This document shows, piece after piece, positions 46,151 through 60,056 of a DNA stretch of 64,000 nt. Origin of the DNA: Adenanthera pavonina (taxonomy: Eukaryota > Streptophyta > Magnoliopsida > Fabales > Fabaceae); NCBI GenBank assembly GCA_026686845.1, contig JAIVEN010000015.1, positions 26,393,501 through 26,457,500 of the forward strand. The letters run 5' to 3'. The notes under the pieces were generated by a model. The model made no database searches. It was not told the DNA's origin and saw nothing but the letters and a program-made list of their open reading frames with translations. How positions within the stretch are numbered: the first letter of the stretch is position 1; every line of letters begins with the position of its first letter. Position numbers and translations under genes: made by a program.

Positions 46151-46304
46151 AACATCTTTCTCTACATTAGCAGGTTCTGTTTTTTTTTTAGGTTCAATTT
46201 CATTGTTTTCTTGTTTTAACATTTTCTTGAATATCACCAATCACTTTATCAACATGATGACTCCTTTGATATCTCTAAGCTCTAGGTAGTGCTTGAGAAA
46301 TTAC

Positions 46305-49300
46305 TTAATTATCTTCAAATTTCATATTTTTCTCCTGAATATCTTCCTCTGCAGCAGTAGATTCTAATATTTTTGGAGGTTTAGTTTTATCTTCCTTAGA
46401 AAGGTTCATGTTTTTAAAACTGGAAATTAGCTTATCGTCATCTAAATTAGATTTAGAAATAGTTTCATTTTCATTGAATACTAAATGCATAGATTCTTTT
46501 ATGGTTTTAGACCTTTTGTTAAATACTCTATATGCTTTACTCATATTTGAATAGCCAAGAAATATACCTTCATCTGATTTGGCATTAAACTTACTAAGTT
46601 GTCTTTGTTGTTATTGTGTATAGGTGCATCCAAAAACATGAAGATGAGAGAGATTGGGCTTTTTTTCCTTGTACAGCTTGTAGAGGGTTTTGCCAAGAAT
46701 GGGTTTGATGTAGGCTTTGTTCATTAGGTGGCATGTTGTACTCACTATAACAACCCAAAAGTACTTTGCAGTCCTTTTCCATTAGGATTGGATGAGCCAT
46801 TTCTTTTAGCATTCTATTTTTCCTCTCAATAACTCCATTCTGTTAAAGTATTCTTGGAGCAAAGAAATTGTGCTCTATTCCATTTTCTTCATAGTGGTCC
46901 ATAAATTGAGCATTTTCAAACTCACTACCATGATCTGTTTTAATATACATAATAGAGCAACCTTTCTCATTTTGGATTTTCTTAGCTAAGATAAAAAATG
47001 TTTTGAATGTCTCATCTTTAGAGGAAAGAAATAAAGCCCAAGTAAATCAAGAATAATCATCTACTACAACAAGCACATACAAGTTACCATTATTACTCTT
47101 AACATGACTAAGATCTATCAAATCCATGTGAAGCAATTGTGGTGGTCTAGTTATAGAGACAACATTTTTAGATTTGAAAAAAGACTTAGTTTGTTTCCCT
47201 TTAAGACAAACATTACATTCTCTGTCCTTTTCAAAAGACATATTATGTAATCCAAGAACAAGTTATTCTTAATAAGCTCGTTTAATTGATGCATGCTAAC
47301 ATGAGCCAATCTCATATTCCATAGCTAACTCTCATCATTTTTGCTGATTAAGCATATTGAGTCTACACTAGGTAATTCATCTAAATCAAGTGTACAACTA
47401 TTACCGTCTCTTTGTTCTTTGAGATTGACTTTGTGGTTACTTTTTTAAATGACTAGGCAGTATTTGGAATTAAACAGAACCTAGTTGCCTTTGTCATAAG
47501 TTTGGCTTACACTCAACAGCTTGTGGTTGAGGCCAATTATAAACAGCACCTCTTCTATTAATGTTTCTGGGTTTTTTTCCCATAATTCCAATACCACCTT
47601 GCTAGACTAGTCACCACCAAAGTAACCTCTCCTCTTTTCTTATCTCTTAGAACACTGAACTTTTCTTTGTCTCCACTCATGTATCGCAAATAAACATTAT
47701 CCATATACCATCTGTTACTTTTCTTGGCCTTGAGACACACCTACAAAATAGCTTTTAGTTCTTTCTTTTAGGTACCTATATTTGCTTGGGTCTTTTCTTG
47801 TTAGTTCCTTCCTTGGGTACTGAAGTGTACCTTTGGGAACCCATTTCATTTCATTGCCATTTCCTTCCTTCTTGTTTACACAAGAGGAGGATATGTGACC
47901 CTTCTTTTTATAGAAGTGGCAAGTGGAAAATGGGCTAAAAGAAAGAGAAGTAGGTCTAAAATAATGTAGATAATATCTGTCCTCCTGATTTCTAGGTGCA
48001 AGAAATGACTCTATATTTTGAGTTGATTTAATGCCATCAACATACACAAAATTTCTTAGATAAAGATTTTGCTTCTTGTATTTAAGTTTCTCTTTGATAG
48101 CACAAGGGTCATATCCTAGACCAGTTTTGCTTTGACTCACTCTTTGTGCTTCTAGTATCAGTCTGAACATATCTTGCCCTTTAGTGAATCTAGTTAGAGT
48201 CTTATAGAGAAAACCATTCTTACTTCTCAACTTATTGTATGATGTGCAAACAGAAGTGGTGGAAGGAGAAGGTTGTGATGCAGTGCAGGATGCATGAAAT
48301 TTATGTTTAAGTTTGCTTATTTTCTTTTTAGCTAGATGCAACTGCTTAGACACTTTGACAAATTCAGATATTAAATCTTTGAATGCATCATGAAGTTCAT
48401 TGTAAGAAGGTTTAGAATCATTTACCTCAGAATCGCTGTCACAATCTTGGTAATGATTCTTCTTTTCTTTTGCAGCCTGTTGTGCCATTAAGCATAGATT
48501 GGAAATTTCATCATCTTCTATTGCATTTTCTTCATCTAAGCTATCTCCCCAGATGGATGACACAAAGGCTTTCTTTTTTCCCCCCCTTTATCAGCCTTCT
48601 TGTCTCTTCCTTGCTTCTTGGCTAGCAGAGGGCACTTCCATTTGATGTGTCCAGGTTTCTTGCATCATAGCATATGATGGAGTCTTTATTTTCTTTCTTG
48701 CTATTAGTGGCTCCATCTTTCTTTATGAACTTTCTAAATTCCTTCTTTCTATACATTTTCCCAAATCTTCTCACCAACATAGCTATTATTTCTTCACCAA
48801 GCTCAGTATCTTCTTCAGAATCATCATCATCTTCTAATTCTACTTTGAGAGCCAAACTTTTCTTATTCTTGTCAAAAGAAAAGGATTCCTTAAGATCCTT
48901 CAGCCTCCCTTCGTACTCTTCAAGGCTTCCAAAAAGGGATGTGACAGAAGTCATTGATTCTCCTTTGGCTTCTTCTATGGCTATCACCTTTGGTTGCCAT
49001 TCAATGGGTAAGGTTATGAGAATTTTTCTGACCTTTTCAGGTCAAGCGTATTCCTTCCCAAGAGTTTTTAGTTAGCTTACAATAAAAGTGAACTTTTTTT
49101 GCAAGTCCTTGATGCTTTCTTCTTCCCTCATTCTAAAACTTTTGTATTCACCAATACAAGAATTTAACTTGTTCTCTCTTACTCCAGCAGTTCCTTCATG
49201 TGCAATCTCTAGAATGTCTCACATTTATTTGGTTGTGGAACAATGAGAAACTCTATAGAAGTCATCCTAGTTGAGAGCACTAACCAAGCAATGTTTTAAT

Positions 49301-49554
49301 TTGAAGTTTAGTAAAACTCTTCTCTTGTCTTCATCATTCCATTCCTTTTGAGGCTTCTCTTTATATGTGCCATCGTCATGTAGCTTCATTAGCACAAAGT
49401 CACCTCTCTTGATAACTAACTAGATCTCCAGGTCTATGGACTAAAGGCATATTTGTATCCTCATCTTCTAGTATCCATAATGTTCTCCAATGAAGCCTGG
49501 AGGTCTATTAGTATTGTTGCCCTCTAGTAATATGCTTTCTCCAAAGGTAGCCAT
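46305..49554 (-). pseudogene. Ty1/Copia gag-protease-integrase, no RT
   Basis: Minus strand. Gag starts at 49554 (MATFGESILLEGNN) with PPGFIGEHYGY. Further gag pieces lie at 48987-48622, including a frameshifted CCHC knuckle (CYDARNLDTS), and at 48563-47715, with CHFYKKKGHISSSC in which the second Cys is Tyr. Protease remnant 47740-47558 has WYMDNVYLRYMSGD, where the usual DSG is DNV. Integrase: CNVCLKGKQTKSF and LHMDLIDLSHVKS (47241-47047), KTDHGSEFEN near 46930 and NGVIERKNRMLKEMA near 46800. The post-integrase region has SKAYRVFNKRSKTI (46544). All are broken by stops and shifts. RT and RNase H are absent; sequence changes near 46150. The style is SIRE-like Copia (moderate confidence). Confidence 0.75.
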
Positions 49555-49639
49555 TTGTTCTCCTCAATAGTGAAATCCTTCAACTGAAAGTCTAAGGGAA
49601 GAAAGGTGAATTAGGAAGTTTGAGGATTTTCTGCAAAAA

Positions 49640-51000
49640 CACAAATTCATTATGAAAGCAAAAAGCTTACAGAAAAATAGAGTACAATGAAAATTAATAT
49701 AAATATGATAAGGGAAGAAAGAACTCAGAAATTTATTTTGGTTTGGTCTAATCCACTTGACTTATGTCTAGTCTTCAAGGCACCACTTGAGATTTTCACT
49801 ATCAGCAAAAATTCAATGGGCTCCTTGCAATGGCTCAGTACAAGATATGTGCTTTGTTCTAAAAACACTCAAATTTTTCACTCTACACTCTTACAAGTGT
49901 TTCCTTATACCCTTTATGATTCCCCTTACAAAGAATTTTTCTTCCAGATAAAGAAAAATTTTATACATAATGAATACTTTCTAGAATAGAGTAGATATGA
50001 ATGTTAAGGTTCAATAAACGTTGTGTGAGGGTGAAAAAGCCTTGACACAGAAATTCAGCAAATTTATTGCAAAGACAAACTTAAATTTTATTTTTGCAAC
50101 TTCAAATGAAGTTCTATTTATAGATTTTTGATTTATCTAGTCGTTAGATACAAGATCTAGCTGTTAGAAACTTTAACCAATAGTTACTTTGCAGAAATAA
50201 CCATTCACCAACCGCATTTAATGTGTCTGACATGCTAAAATTTGAATTTTGGGGTTCAACAGATGAATTTCATAGGGATAGAAGATTAAGGATTTCAACG
50301 TTAAACTTCAACATTCATCTATTTAAATGTGACATTAGAATTTAAAGTTTGGCAAAGATAACTCATGTTAGAACATATGAATTTTCACATTAAAAGTGCA
50401 TCTATTGAGTATGAATAATTGTCTCACGTTTTCACAGTGTACTTAAAATGTGAATTTCAAAAGATGAAATTCAAAAGATGAAATTCATCTGTCAGAGGCT
50501 TATTCAACTTGGCACAAAAGTTCTCCTCTATGAAATTCAAATTTTGTATTACAAAGCTCATCTATCAGAGATATGCTTTAATAAGATTCAAAAGTTCATA
50601 ATTTGAAATTCATATTTTGAGGTCCAAAGTTCATTTGTCTAAGGAGATGACTCTGAACTCTCTTTGAACTTCACCAATATTTGAATTTTGACTAAGTTTC
50701 ATATGAATTTTGTATATTTTCACCAACAATACTTAACTCGAAATTCAAATTTCAGAACTGAAATTCGTCTATCAAAGATAAAACCTCTGTATCTTCAAAT
50801 TTTACTGAACAAAGTTCAAATTTTGTATAAAATACACGAGTCAAATACAAAATTCGTCTATTAATCACTATTTTTCACGTTTAATATATGCTAACATAGG
50901 ATAACAATGAAACTACTTGTTACAATGTTGTGGTAACATAAATAAGAATCAAAGCTTTTCACCTAGTGTACATTATGAGAAATCCTAATAACTAAATATT
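49640..51000 (-). mobile_element. 5' LTR and leader of the Copia element (borders approximate)
   Basis: From about 49.99 to 50.99 kb it matches the remnant at 24.05-25.24 kb. It is full of AAATTCAAATTT-like words and CATCTATCAGAGATA phrases. 49.64-49.98 kb lies between this and the gag ATG and may be U5/leader; I could not identify a primer binding site or exact TG/CA termini. Confidence 0.55.
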
Positions 51001-54000
51001 CACTTGTTCTTCATTGGATTTCTTCACTTCATCTTTTCATACTCCTTTGATATTCTCCTATCCAAGCTCTAATTGTTTGGAATCATTAAAACTCTTGATT
51101 CAACATTAGGCACATCTTATGCTTCATGCCAACTTTTATACATCTCTTTCTTTTTTTTTCTCAACTCTTACAACTATCTTTTTTTTTTCCTTTCTTTTTT
51201 TCACAAGAATGTATCAAGACAATTAGAATAATGAAGATAATGGCCAAGGAAGATGAATAAGTAGCATGCAATCATCCATTATACGAATGATATATGTCTA
51301 TTAACAACTAGAGAACTCAATTATAGTGAAAGAGTAGGATAAAGAAATGAAAAATGCATGACAAATAGTTAAGGGATGAAAAACAATACCAAGGCTTAAA
51401 GGGGCTAAACAAAGGATAATGATGATGCAAATGTTAGCTATATGTCCATGGTTATAATGTATGAAAAGAATGCCTTTATCACATCAATGTAATGCAGAAA
51501 ACATAAATGTTGTCTTAAGTAAGAAGTGGAGTCAAGTTCTAGATTTGAAACCAAGTAGAAACATACACACAAGGAATAAACAATAGGCTCAAATCCTTAC
51601 CAAGGATAAATGTGACTTTTCACTTAAAAATCTAAACTAAAACACTTACCACTTAACTTGGAAGACATGAAAAACATTAAAATGCTTTAGCAAGTAAGAT
51701 ATTTAAACAAAAACCAACAAAAGTATGTCTCTATACCATCCAAAAACAAAAGGTTTTTATGATTTTTTGAAAAATTTTATGAATTTCTTTAAACTAAACA
51801 TAAAACAAAAAAAAATTTCTTTCTCTTTTTAAAAACAAAGAAAAGAAACCAAAATAGGAAATTGAAAACAAGATGACCAAGTATGAATCTCACCCCTACA
51901 CCAAAACAATGCATTGTCCTCAATGGAAAATCATAATCAATCAGTTTAAACAATCCACTAGTCTAGAAGTCATCAGTAAATGCATCAATACAATCATGAA
52001 CAAGATTATATCCAGCTAATCCAATCCAGTGAGACCAAGGATCTAGAAATGATAAAGGACTAATGCAAAATAAAGTGTGGATAAAGAGACAACCTGATAT
52101 CTAAGCCATCATCATAAAACAATATATCTAGCAAAACTTGCTTGTCTGGTTGCAGGTCGCATGATAGGACAATGTAAATGCTTTTCCTCCATGCATCAAA
52201 TAACTCAAGTAAACCTCTCAATAGCAGTATCTCATGCTAAAAGAATGTGATCAATAAACTCATAAGACAAGAAAGCAAACAAAGAGAGTTCCTGAACAAA
52301 TCAACACAAATAAACACAAGGAATCTCTTAGAATCTAGAGCATCCAATAAAGTCTACATGTTTATCCTCAAATGTGATGAGCATACATTCACTCAATACC
52401 CTCAAATTACTATCAGAATGAGGCAATACAAACGCAACATTAGGTACTTCCTCATGAATAGGAATTTCCCCACACCTATTTATTGTACCATCTAAAAAGA
52501 ATCAAGACTAATAGTATCAACAATAGAATCATCAATAAAAGTAGCCAAGTATGGTATGGGAATCACAGTGTTAACATCATCATGCATAACAATTTCTTCA
52601 GAACAATGTGGAATACTAGCTATCTCATCAACATGCATATCACAACCACCTAGAACAAGTATGTAGCTAGCATTATTATCATTACTATTCAAAAGTGCAT
52701 CAATCTCTAAAAAAAATCAATACCATCACAATGATCATGAAAAGAACTAAAATTAACAATTTTAGGATACTCAGCATATAATTCTTTCGATAAATTATTA
52801 TCAACTAACATATATCCTTATCATGTGAACTACAATCAAGTAAAACATATGAACCAATATCATCAACAATAGGATTAACAACATCTTTAAGCACCTCAGT
52901 ATAATCAATAGTATCAATGAACTTAAAAGAATTAGAACATACAAAGGGATCATTACTATTAGTGGCAATGTCATAATCAACAACATCAAGGGTGCCTTCA
53001 CTATTCCTATAATTGGAGGACTCAACACTCACAATAAAATGAAGAGATTCTAAATCTAGATTAACACAAGCGTGCTTATCATGGAAATCCTCAGCATCAC
53101 AAGCATGCATCAGTACATGTATCTTCAGTCAATGCATAAATCATGCAACTATGTAAAGTGAGGGGATCATCAATAACACATGGTAACATAGGAGACAAAA
53201 GTGCAGTCTGAATGTATATATCAACTCATCCACATGAATGTCTATAGCATCCTAGTTACCCAAGCAAGGTCAAAGATAGGTGTATATAAAGGAGAAAAAA
53301 AAGATGCTTTACCTTTGCTTGCACATATGTCAATATAAGATCAATATCATCCATCCTTCTTTCTGCTCCTGAAAGTAAAATCTCACCTATCTTGGTTTGT
53401 ATTTGTAATTTCCTCTTGCTAGAGATCATTTCCTTGTAAAACTTAACTAGCACCTTGATTTGTATGGCTTCCCTTAGTAAAGGCATAAGTGCTTTAACTG
53501 TCATGCAAATCTCATAGATCTCCCTTTTCTTCTCTAACTATCTTGTTGCAACCTTTCTAAACAAGGTTATTATCTTCCTCAGCTCCACTTTTACCTTAAG
53601 CTCTATCGGTGCAAAGTATCAACATCAATAAATGCATTTAAGGACACAATGTGATTTGGCACAATAGTACTAGTCAATCTAGTAAGTGTATTAGTATGTG
53701 CATCCTCAAAAAGTGTACTAGTCATGCAACTCTATGAAGAGAAAAAATTACTAGAAGATAAGGGTACATTACTATTGTTGAGCTGAGCTTGCATGTTTGC
53801 TATCTCTTGTTTTTGCTTCATCTTACTTTCCTCCATCTTGTCTAAAAACTACTTCATCATCATGTTTATTGTATCTTCCTTAGGCTCCTCTTGAACTGGA
53901 AAGGAATACATCATAGGTAGAGGTGGATGGAAGCAAGGCCTTACATATAATAAGCACAAAGATTAGTGTAATATGTACCTTGGCTACAATGATCACAACA

Positions 54001-54348
54001 ATGATGGTATGGCATGTGAAACTGTGGTGAATGATAACATAAAGTGGGTAAATATTGTGGTTGCTCATGTTGATGTATTATTACACTAAGAATGAATTCT
54101 AGCCTATCAAGTTTATCATAAGGAGTATCATCATGATATGCATGCCAATCCATCATCAAGATCAAATATTATTTTTTATCTCCATTCTTGAGAGAAAACA
54201 TGAATTCAAATAAATCCTCACAAGTCAATTGAAATAAAATAATTTTTATTCAACTTGGTTCAAATAAGTATATAGGAGGAAGGTATTCAAAAACTCAAGA
54301 AAGCCTCTTAGAATATTAAGGAAAATGAAATAAAATCTAAGCTAAATC
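51001..54348 (-). pseudogene. Remnant of an Athila/Tat-like element without pol
   Basis: Minus strand. From right: a frame near 54165 with DDTPYDKLDRLEFIL (gag-side style), then acidic frames 53110-52805 (HACVNLDLESLHF, DPFVCSNSFKFIDTIDYTE) and 52692-52492 (MHVDEIASIPHCSEE). Near 51915 comes CATTGAGGACAATGCATTG, a block I know from downstream of pol in Athila/Tat-type elements. Poly-pyrimidine tracts lie at 51150-51200. No RT, protease or integrase block is readable. LTR borders were not found. The acidic, Asp/Ser-rich composition resembles the central region of the A/B/C/E family, though I see no clear sequence match. Confidence 0.4.
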
Positions 54349-54675
54349 TGTAACATCCTGAAATTTTTATAGATATTCAAGGCTCAATATTTTGAAATCT
54401 ATAAAGAATTTGAAAAATAAGTATACATCATTTGGCATGAAATTGGATAGAGCTCAATTATCTCAGTTGAAAAGAAAAATGAAAAAATGATTATTTTGTC
54501 CCGGGAAGAAAAAAGAAAAGAAAAAGGAAAAAAATTAAAAAACATAGAAAAATGAAGGCGGTGGACTCAGGGAAGATTAGCCAAATTTATGAATTTTGGG
54601 GCAAATTACACCTAATGACCCGAAAGTTTTAAAAATTATAAATTAATCCCGGGTCAAGGGCATTCTTGTAAATAA
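54349..54675 (+). mobile_element. 5' LTR of element G, 5' part only
   Basis: TGTAACATCCTGAAATTTTT matches the 3' LTR start at 62371 for about 330 bp with small differences, then diverges after TTGTAAATAAGTTAG. The rest of the LTR and the primer binding site are missing, replaced by the ORF at 54686. Confidence 0.85.
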
Positions 54676-54685
54676 GTTAGCTTTT

Positions 54686-55470
54686 TTGGAGGATCCAGAT
54701 AACACCCCAGACAACAGACCACCAGATATAGAGATGATAGTCTACAAGATCATGAGGAAGTTCTCTAGAGCACATGAGGTTTACTCAGAGGGTCCTAATA
54801 GAGTTCTATCCTTTATGACTAGATTGTCCCAAGTCCAATATGATTTAGAAAGACAGGGGAACAGGTATCCTGAACAACTATGGATTGATACTATGCTTAG
54901 AGAGATGCCTGATGATGAGTTTTGGGTGGAGATTAAGGCTAAGCTAGAAGGCAGAGAGTTTGAAAGCCTGACACATTGCATCAGAATATATTATGTTGAG
55001 GCCAATTTGAAGAAGAAAATGAAAGAGAAAGAGGAAAGTGAGAACAAGAAAGATAAGGGCAAAAGAGAAAGGTTAGTCTTAGAATGTTATGATATGTCAG
55101 ACTCCTCCCACATAGCTACCAACTCAGGTAGTGAGTTATTCGAGGTAGTAAACATAGTTACTAAGATATATCTTGAGAGTCATCAAGTTTTCTGGGAATC
55201 CCCTATTCTGACATTCTTGGATTCAGTAAGAGATTCATATGATCATATCTACATGCTTGTGGTAGAGAGTTGATTCATCATGAAAGGTTAAGACTAAAGC
55301 TAGCTGACACGAAGAGGACTGAGACAGAGCTGACAGAATCACAACCGCATTCCATGGATCAGGTTCAACAACCGGTGCAGGAACAAGTACTGGCTGAGGA
55401 TTCAGAAGATGAGTCTAAGGAGGATCCAGAAGAGGATCCAAGAGGATTCAGTGTCAGCTCATGTTCATGA
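54686..55470 (+). other. ORF of unknown origin between LTR and gag of element G
   Basis: A 195-residue frame, open from the LTR junction without an ATG at its start, ends at 55273. It contains FMTRLSQVQYDLERQG, LWIDTMLREMPDDEFWVE and a Lys/Glu-rich segment. The spacing of the middle part loosely recalls retrotransposon Gag proteins, but I do not recognise a family. A second acidic frame (55270-55470, EDSEDESKEDPEEDPRG) may be its continuation after a shift. Expected primer binding site and leader are absent, so this is probably a captured or recombined segment. 55471-55725 is AT-rich leader-like sequence. Confidence 0.35.
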
Positions 55471-57960
55471 TAGTCCTACTTTTTTTTTTTACTTGATGTA
55501 GAGTATTTAACTATGGACATGTATATATGTATAGGTAGCCATAAATAATGTGATGTATATCACGGAACATATAGCATAGTGAAAAGAATATGACTGATGT
55601 ATGAATAACTCTAAATACAGCATGTACAAAGTTTTGATATGTGAATAAAACGCTATGTTTATATAAATATATTCTCTGAGTAATATTGCTATATGTTCAT
55701 AATTTTGAATATTTTATAGATAAGAATGGCTCGCACTAGAAGACAAAGTCGAGAGATCACTCCTCAATAAGAGAGTGCACAACAGGTTGATCCCTTACAG
55801 GTTATAATGGATCATTTGGATCAACAGCAGCAATTAATTGAGGATTTATAGAGAACCATAGCAAATCAGAGACAGCCATAGGAGGCAAGAGTACAGGAAC
55901 TGCCTCCAGGGCCACAGCCACAGCCTGAGCCCTAAGCAATGCCAGTGAATCCAACAGCAGGTGCAGCGGCTAATTTTGTTCACCAACAAAATATAATAGC
56001 ACAATTCAGAAAGCATTGTCCTCCATCATTTGAAGGAAAATTTGATGTACAAGCTGCGGAGGACTGGATACTGAGCTTGGAGAAAATATTTAGGCTGATG
56101 GGTTGTGCTACTGAGATGAAAGCATTATTAGCCACATATATGTTAGAGAAAGAAGCGGACAGATGGTGGGGTACCACTGAATTGATTTTACAGGCTCGAA
56201 ATATACCAGTGACATGGGAGATATTTCTCGAATATTTCTACTATAAGTATTTCCCAAGGTCAATTAGAGATGAAAAAGAAGCCGAATTCATTATTCTCAA
56301 ACAAGCTGAGGATCAATCAGTAGATGAATATGTGGCTACTTTCATTCAATTGTCTAGATATTCCACATATTTGCAGCAACATAATGATGAACGGTGGAAG
56401 ACCGAAAAGCTGGAAAGAGGCTTGAAATCAGCCATAAGAGAAAAAGTTGCTCCTATGAGAATTCAAGAGTTTAATACATTGGTTGAGTTCAACAGGATCG
56501 CTGAAGGAAGTGTGAATCATAAGGGTTTTATGTCCACTGCTCCAGCTAGTACAAGAAAGACTACAATTGAAGAAGGTGAACTAAGTAAAAAGAGAAAGAA
56601 GCCTTCGAACAATTTCAATAGAATGGGTAAAAGAGGTGGTAGAAGAGGAGGAGGACGAACAATGCAAAGAGAAGCTAGGGAAGCTCCAGTATGTGATCAG
56701 TGTGGTAAAGCTCATGGTGGTAGACCATGCCTAGCCGGGCTAAATGTATGTTATCGATGTGGCAAGGATGGATACTATGCTAGAGATTGCAAAGTGGATT
56801 TGGCTCGTATCAGACCCCAGGCACAAGGAAGGGTCTTTGCTCTTACACAGCATGAGGCTCAACAGTCACCTAATCTTATAGAAGGTATGATTAAAGTTAA
56901 TGATTATCTTGTATATGCCTTGTTTGATTCAGGTGCTAGTCATTCATTCATTTCTTATAAGTGTGCCAAAGGATTAGGTCTGCACGTTACTGAGCTACCT
57001 TATGATCTTCATGTGTCCACACCCATGGGTAACCATGCTATTACATTCCATGTTTGCCTAAATTGCATTGTCCAATATGAACATTGTTGTACCACACTAG
57101 ATCTCATATGCATGCCATTTCCAGATATAGATGTCATAATAGGCAAGAATTGGCTTTCCACAAATAACATTCTCCTTGATTGTAAGAACAAAGCCTTGAT
57201 CTTACCTACTCTAGAAAGTGTCCTAAATATTGAGGTTAAGCTCAATTTCATATTGACTACTCAAGCTGAAAGATGTTTTGGGAAAGGATGTCAAGCCTAT
57301 TTGGTTTTCTTTTCAGTAAATGTTGAGGTTGATGAAGGGATTGAAGAAATACCAGTAGTAAGAGATTTTCTTGAAGTGTTTCCTAAGGATTTTAAAGATT
57401 TACCACCTGAAAGAGAGGTAGAGTTTTCTATAGACCTTGTGCCAGGAACAAGTCCAATATCAAAGGCACCATATAGAATGGCACCACCTGAATTAGCAGA
57501 ATTAAAGAAATAGATACAGAAGCTATTGGAAAAAGGTTTTATCAGGCCGAGTGTTTCTCTTTGGTGTACTATAGTGTTATTTGTAAAAAAGAAAGATGGG
57601 AGCCTCCGACTATGTATTGACTAAAGGGAACTAAACAAAGTTACTATTAAAAACAAATATCCTTTACCTAGAATTGATGATTTACTAGATCAATTTGAAG
57701 GAGCCACTATGTTTTCAAAAATCAATTTGAGATTTGGATATCATCAATTATAGGTTAAGGTAGATGATGTTCCCAAAACTGCTTTTCGAACTCGTTATGG
57801 GCATTATGAATTTTTAGTGATGCCATTTGGTCTAACGAATGCCCCAGCAATATTCATGGACTACATGAACAGGATTTTTCGGCTCTACTTAGAATAATTT
57901 GTGGTAGTTTTCATTGATGATATCTTAGTGTACTCCAAATCTTTAGAGGATCACGAGATG

Positions 57961-60056
57961 TGTAACATCCTACCTCCACTCAACCCAAACAACATCTCAC
58001 AGCCTCAAACCAGCGGAAACGAACCCCAAAAATACCAAATTTTGGGCTGGGGCCGCGGCCACTACAGGACCGCCGCGGCTCCGGCCTGCTCTTCCTCGCT
58101 ACTGCCATCACTGGCGCCGCGACCTGGACACTTTAGCCGCGGCGCCCCCTTGCTGATATCCCATATCAGCACCTATATCAGCACCTCAATGTTTTGGGGC
58201 GAACTTCTAACACGCATAACTTTATGCTCCGACCTCCGATTGACTTGATTCCAACTTCTATAAGTCAATCTAATCCCAATCTAACCATGGACACCACTTT
58301 CACCTCAATCCAACTCCGTATGGAGATTATGGACCCCTGACACCGTTTTAACCACTTATTAACCAAAACTCATTACTAACCAACCCCAATTGTCACCAAA
58401 GACAACTGGTCACTCAGAGACCATTCATACAGGTCCAAATTCTCCAAACCAACATAACACATTCCATAAAACATAATCAAACATACATTCATCCATAACC
58501 ATACTATCAATCTCATATATCCAATACACACTTTCTACCCTACTTGGCACATAATACATTAACCAAAAGTACAAACACTACATAGACTTTCCACGTACAC
58601 AGCTACTCTCTTTGCTTCTTCGGACTAGTGCCAGAACCTTCACCTGAAAGGGTTAGTCATGGGAGAGGGTGGGGTGAGACAATGTCTCAGTAACCGGGAT
58701 CAACAACACATAAACATATATATATATATACAGATAGGAATCATATAACATATGAATGCAATGTAAAATGCATGGTATGCATGTCGTCCTCTCCGGGACT
58801 TCCATCCTTATCCTCCCTAACACACACATACATATAACCCATCCTTATCCTCCCTAACACACATATACGTATAACCCATCCTTATTCTCCCTAACACACA
58901 TATACAATCCACCCTTATCCTCCCTAACATATACATACATCACATACTCCAACCTTATTCTCCCTAACAATTTCATTTATCATCATATATCATACATCGT
59001 CATATCATCACCTCTTTATCCGTCATATATCTCTATGTAACAATAACGTGTGGTGATGCTAACGTATCATCATCCTCATCATGATCATCATAACGTCTAT
59101 ACATCATATCATATCACATCTACTATACGCATACCACGATATATAAAAACAACACACACACATATCACTACCATTGTATGAAAAAGACATGCATATATAC
59201 ATAACTATACATACTATCATATAGAACCACATAAACAAACACCCGGTTATCTCAGGTTGTCAATACTGCGCTCATGCAAGTTCCACACGCTTTCTTGAAC
59301 TTCAATACGCTTGAGCCCCACGCAGCTAACCAAATAACCTTCATAATACATAATTCTCCCATTAACATAATATACCCATAATCACAATATCACAGTTTAA
59401 CCACTTTAGGGTTAACCCAACGTTCCAACACCCCTTTCATGCATCAATAAACTCTTAGGGACCCTTCAAATACTACTCAAACACATACATATTGGATTTC
59501 CGAGAGTTCTAACCGAAAACAACCTTGGGTTAAGCTCAAATCACACTTAAACCCTTCCAAACTCGAATCCAAATATCAAAAACATCCAAACACACATTAT
59601 TAACCTCATTTAAACCATTTCAATCGGTGGATTTCGTCACAAACCGAAAACCCAACCTCAAAACCAAAAACCCCATATTTCCACCGAACAAAAACGGAAA
59701 GGGAGGTGTAGAAGTAACTTACTAACTTAAATCCAAGCTCCCTCGGTCTGAAATCACCCCTGGACGCCGGATATTCAAACCCTAGCTCAGCTCTCTCGCG
59801 ATCTCCCTCGGTTTCCTTTTGTTTTTTTTCTGTCCGAGCGTCTGAAATGATCCGGTTTTAAGCAAAAATCTCGACTCTCGCCGCGGCTCCATACATCTCG
59901 CTGCGGCTCCTCCATAGAATTTTCGAAAAACGCTACCGGAAGTCTCTCGCTAGCCGCGGCGTGGAGCCTCTTTCCTGTTTCCTCTTGAACCATGTCCGTC
60001 CTACTTCCTCTGATTCTGAACACAAAACCAATAAAGATATCATGAGGGGTGTTACA
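57961..60056 (-). mobile_element. Solo LTR H (2096 bp) inside the RT of element G
   Basis: Ends TGTAACATCC...GGTGTTACA with a perfect TGTAAC/GTTACA terminal inverted repeat, flanked by AGATG at 57956-57960 and 60057-60061. Removal makes the RT frame continuous. Orientation is inferred as minus from TGTAACACCCC at the right end and from a GTTACTGAGACATTGTCTCACCCC-like block on the minus strand (58670-58695), common in long Gypsy LTRs. It is GC-richer than its surroundings, has GCCGCGGC islands (58053-58145, 59880-59965) and a tandem repeat (58802-58970). ORFs within it are not supported. Confidence 0.9.
58802..58975. repeat. ~36 bp tandem repeat in solo LTR H
   Basis: Five imperfect units of CATCCTTATCCTCCCTAACA plus a CA/TA-rich tail begin near 58802, 58839, 58877, 58911 and 58949. 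An ATCATCAT-rich stretch follows (58980-59110). Confidence 0.8.

Noticed and set aside
52247..52495. Plus-strand ORF of 82 residues
   Set aside because: Antisense to the acidic-frame remnant, of ordinary AT-rich composition, with no recognisable motif.
59787..60023. Arg-rich minus-strand ORF in solo LTR H
   Set aside because: Within the GC-rich end of an LTR, with no recognisable domain and no supporting copy.
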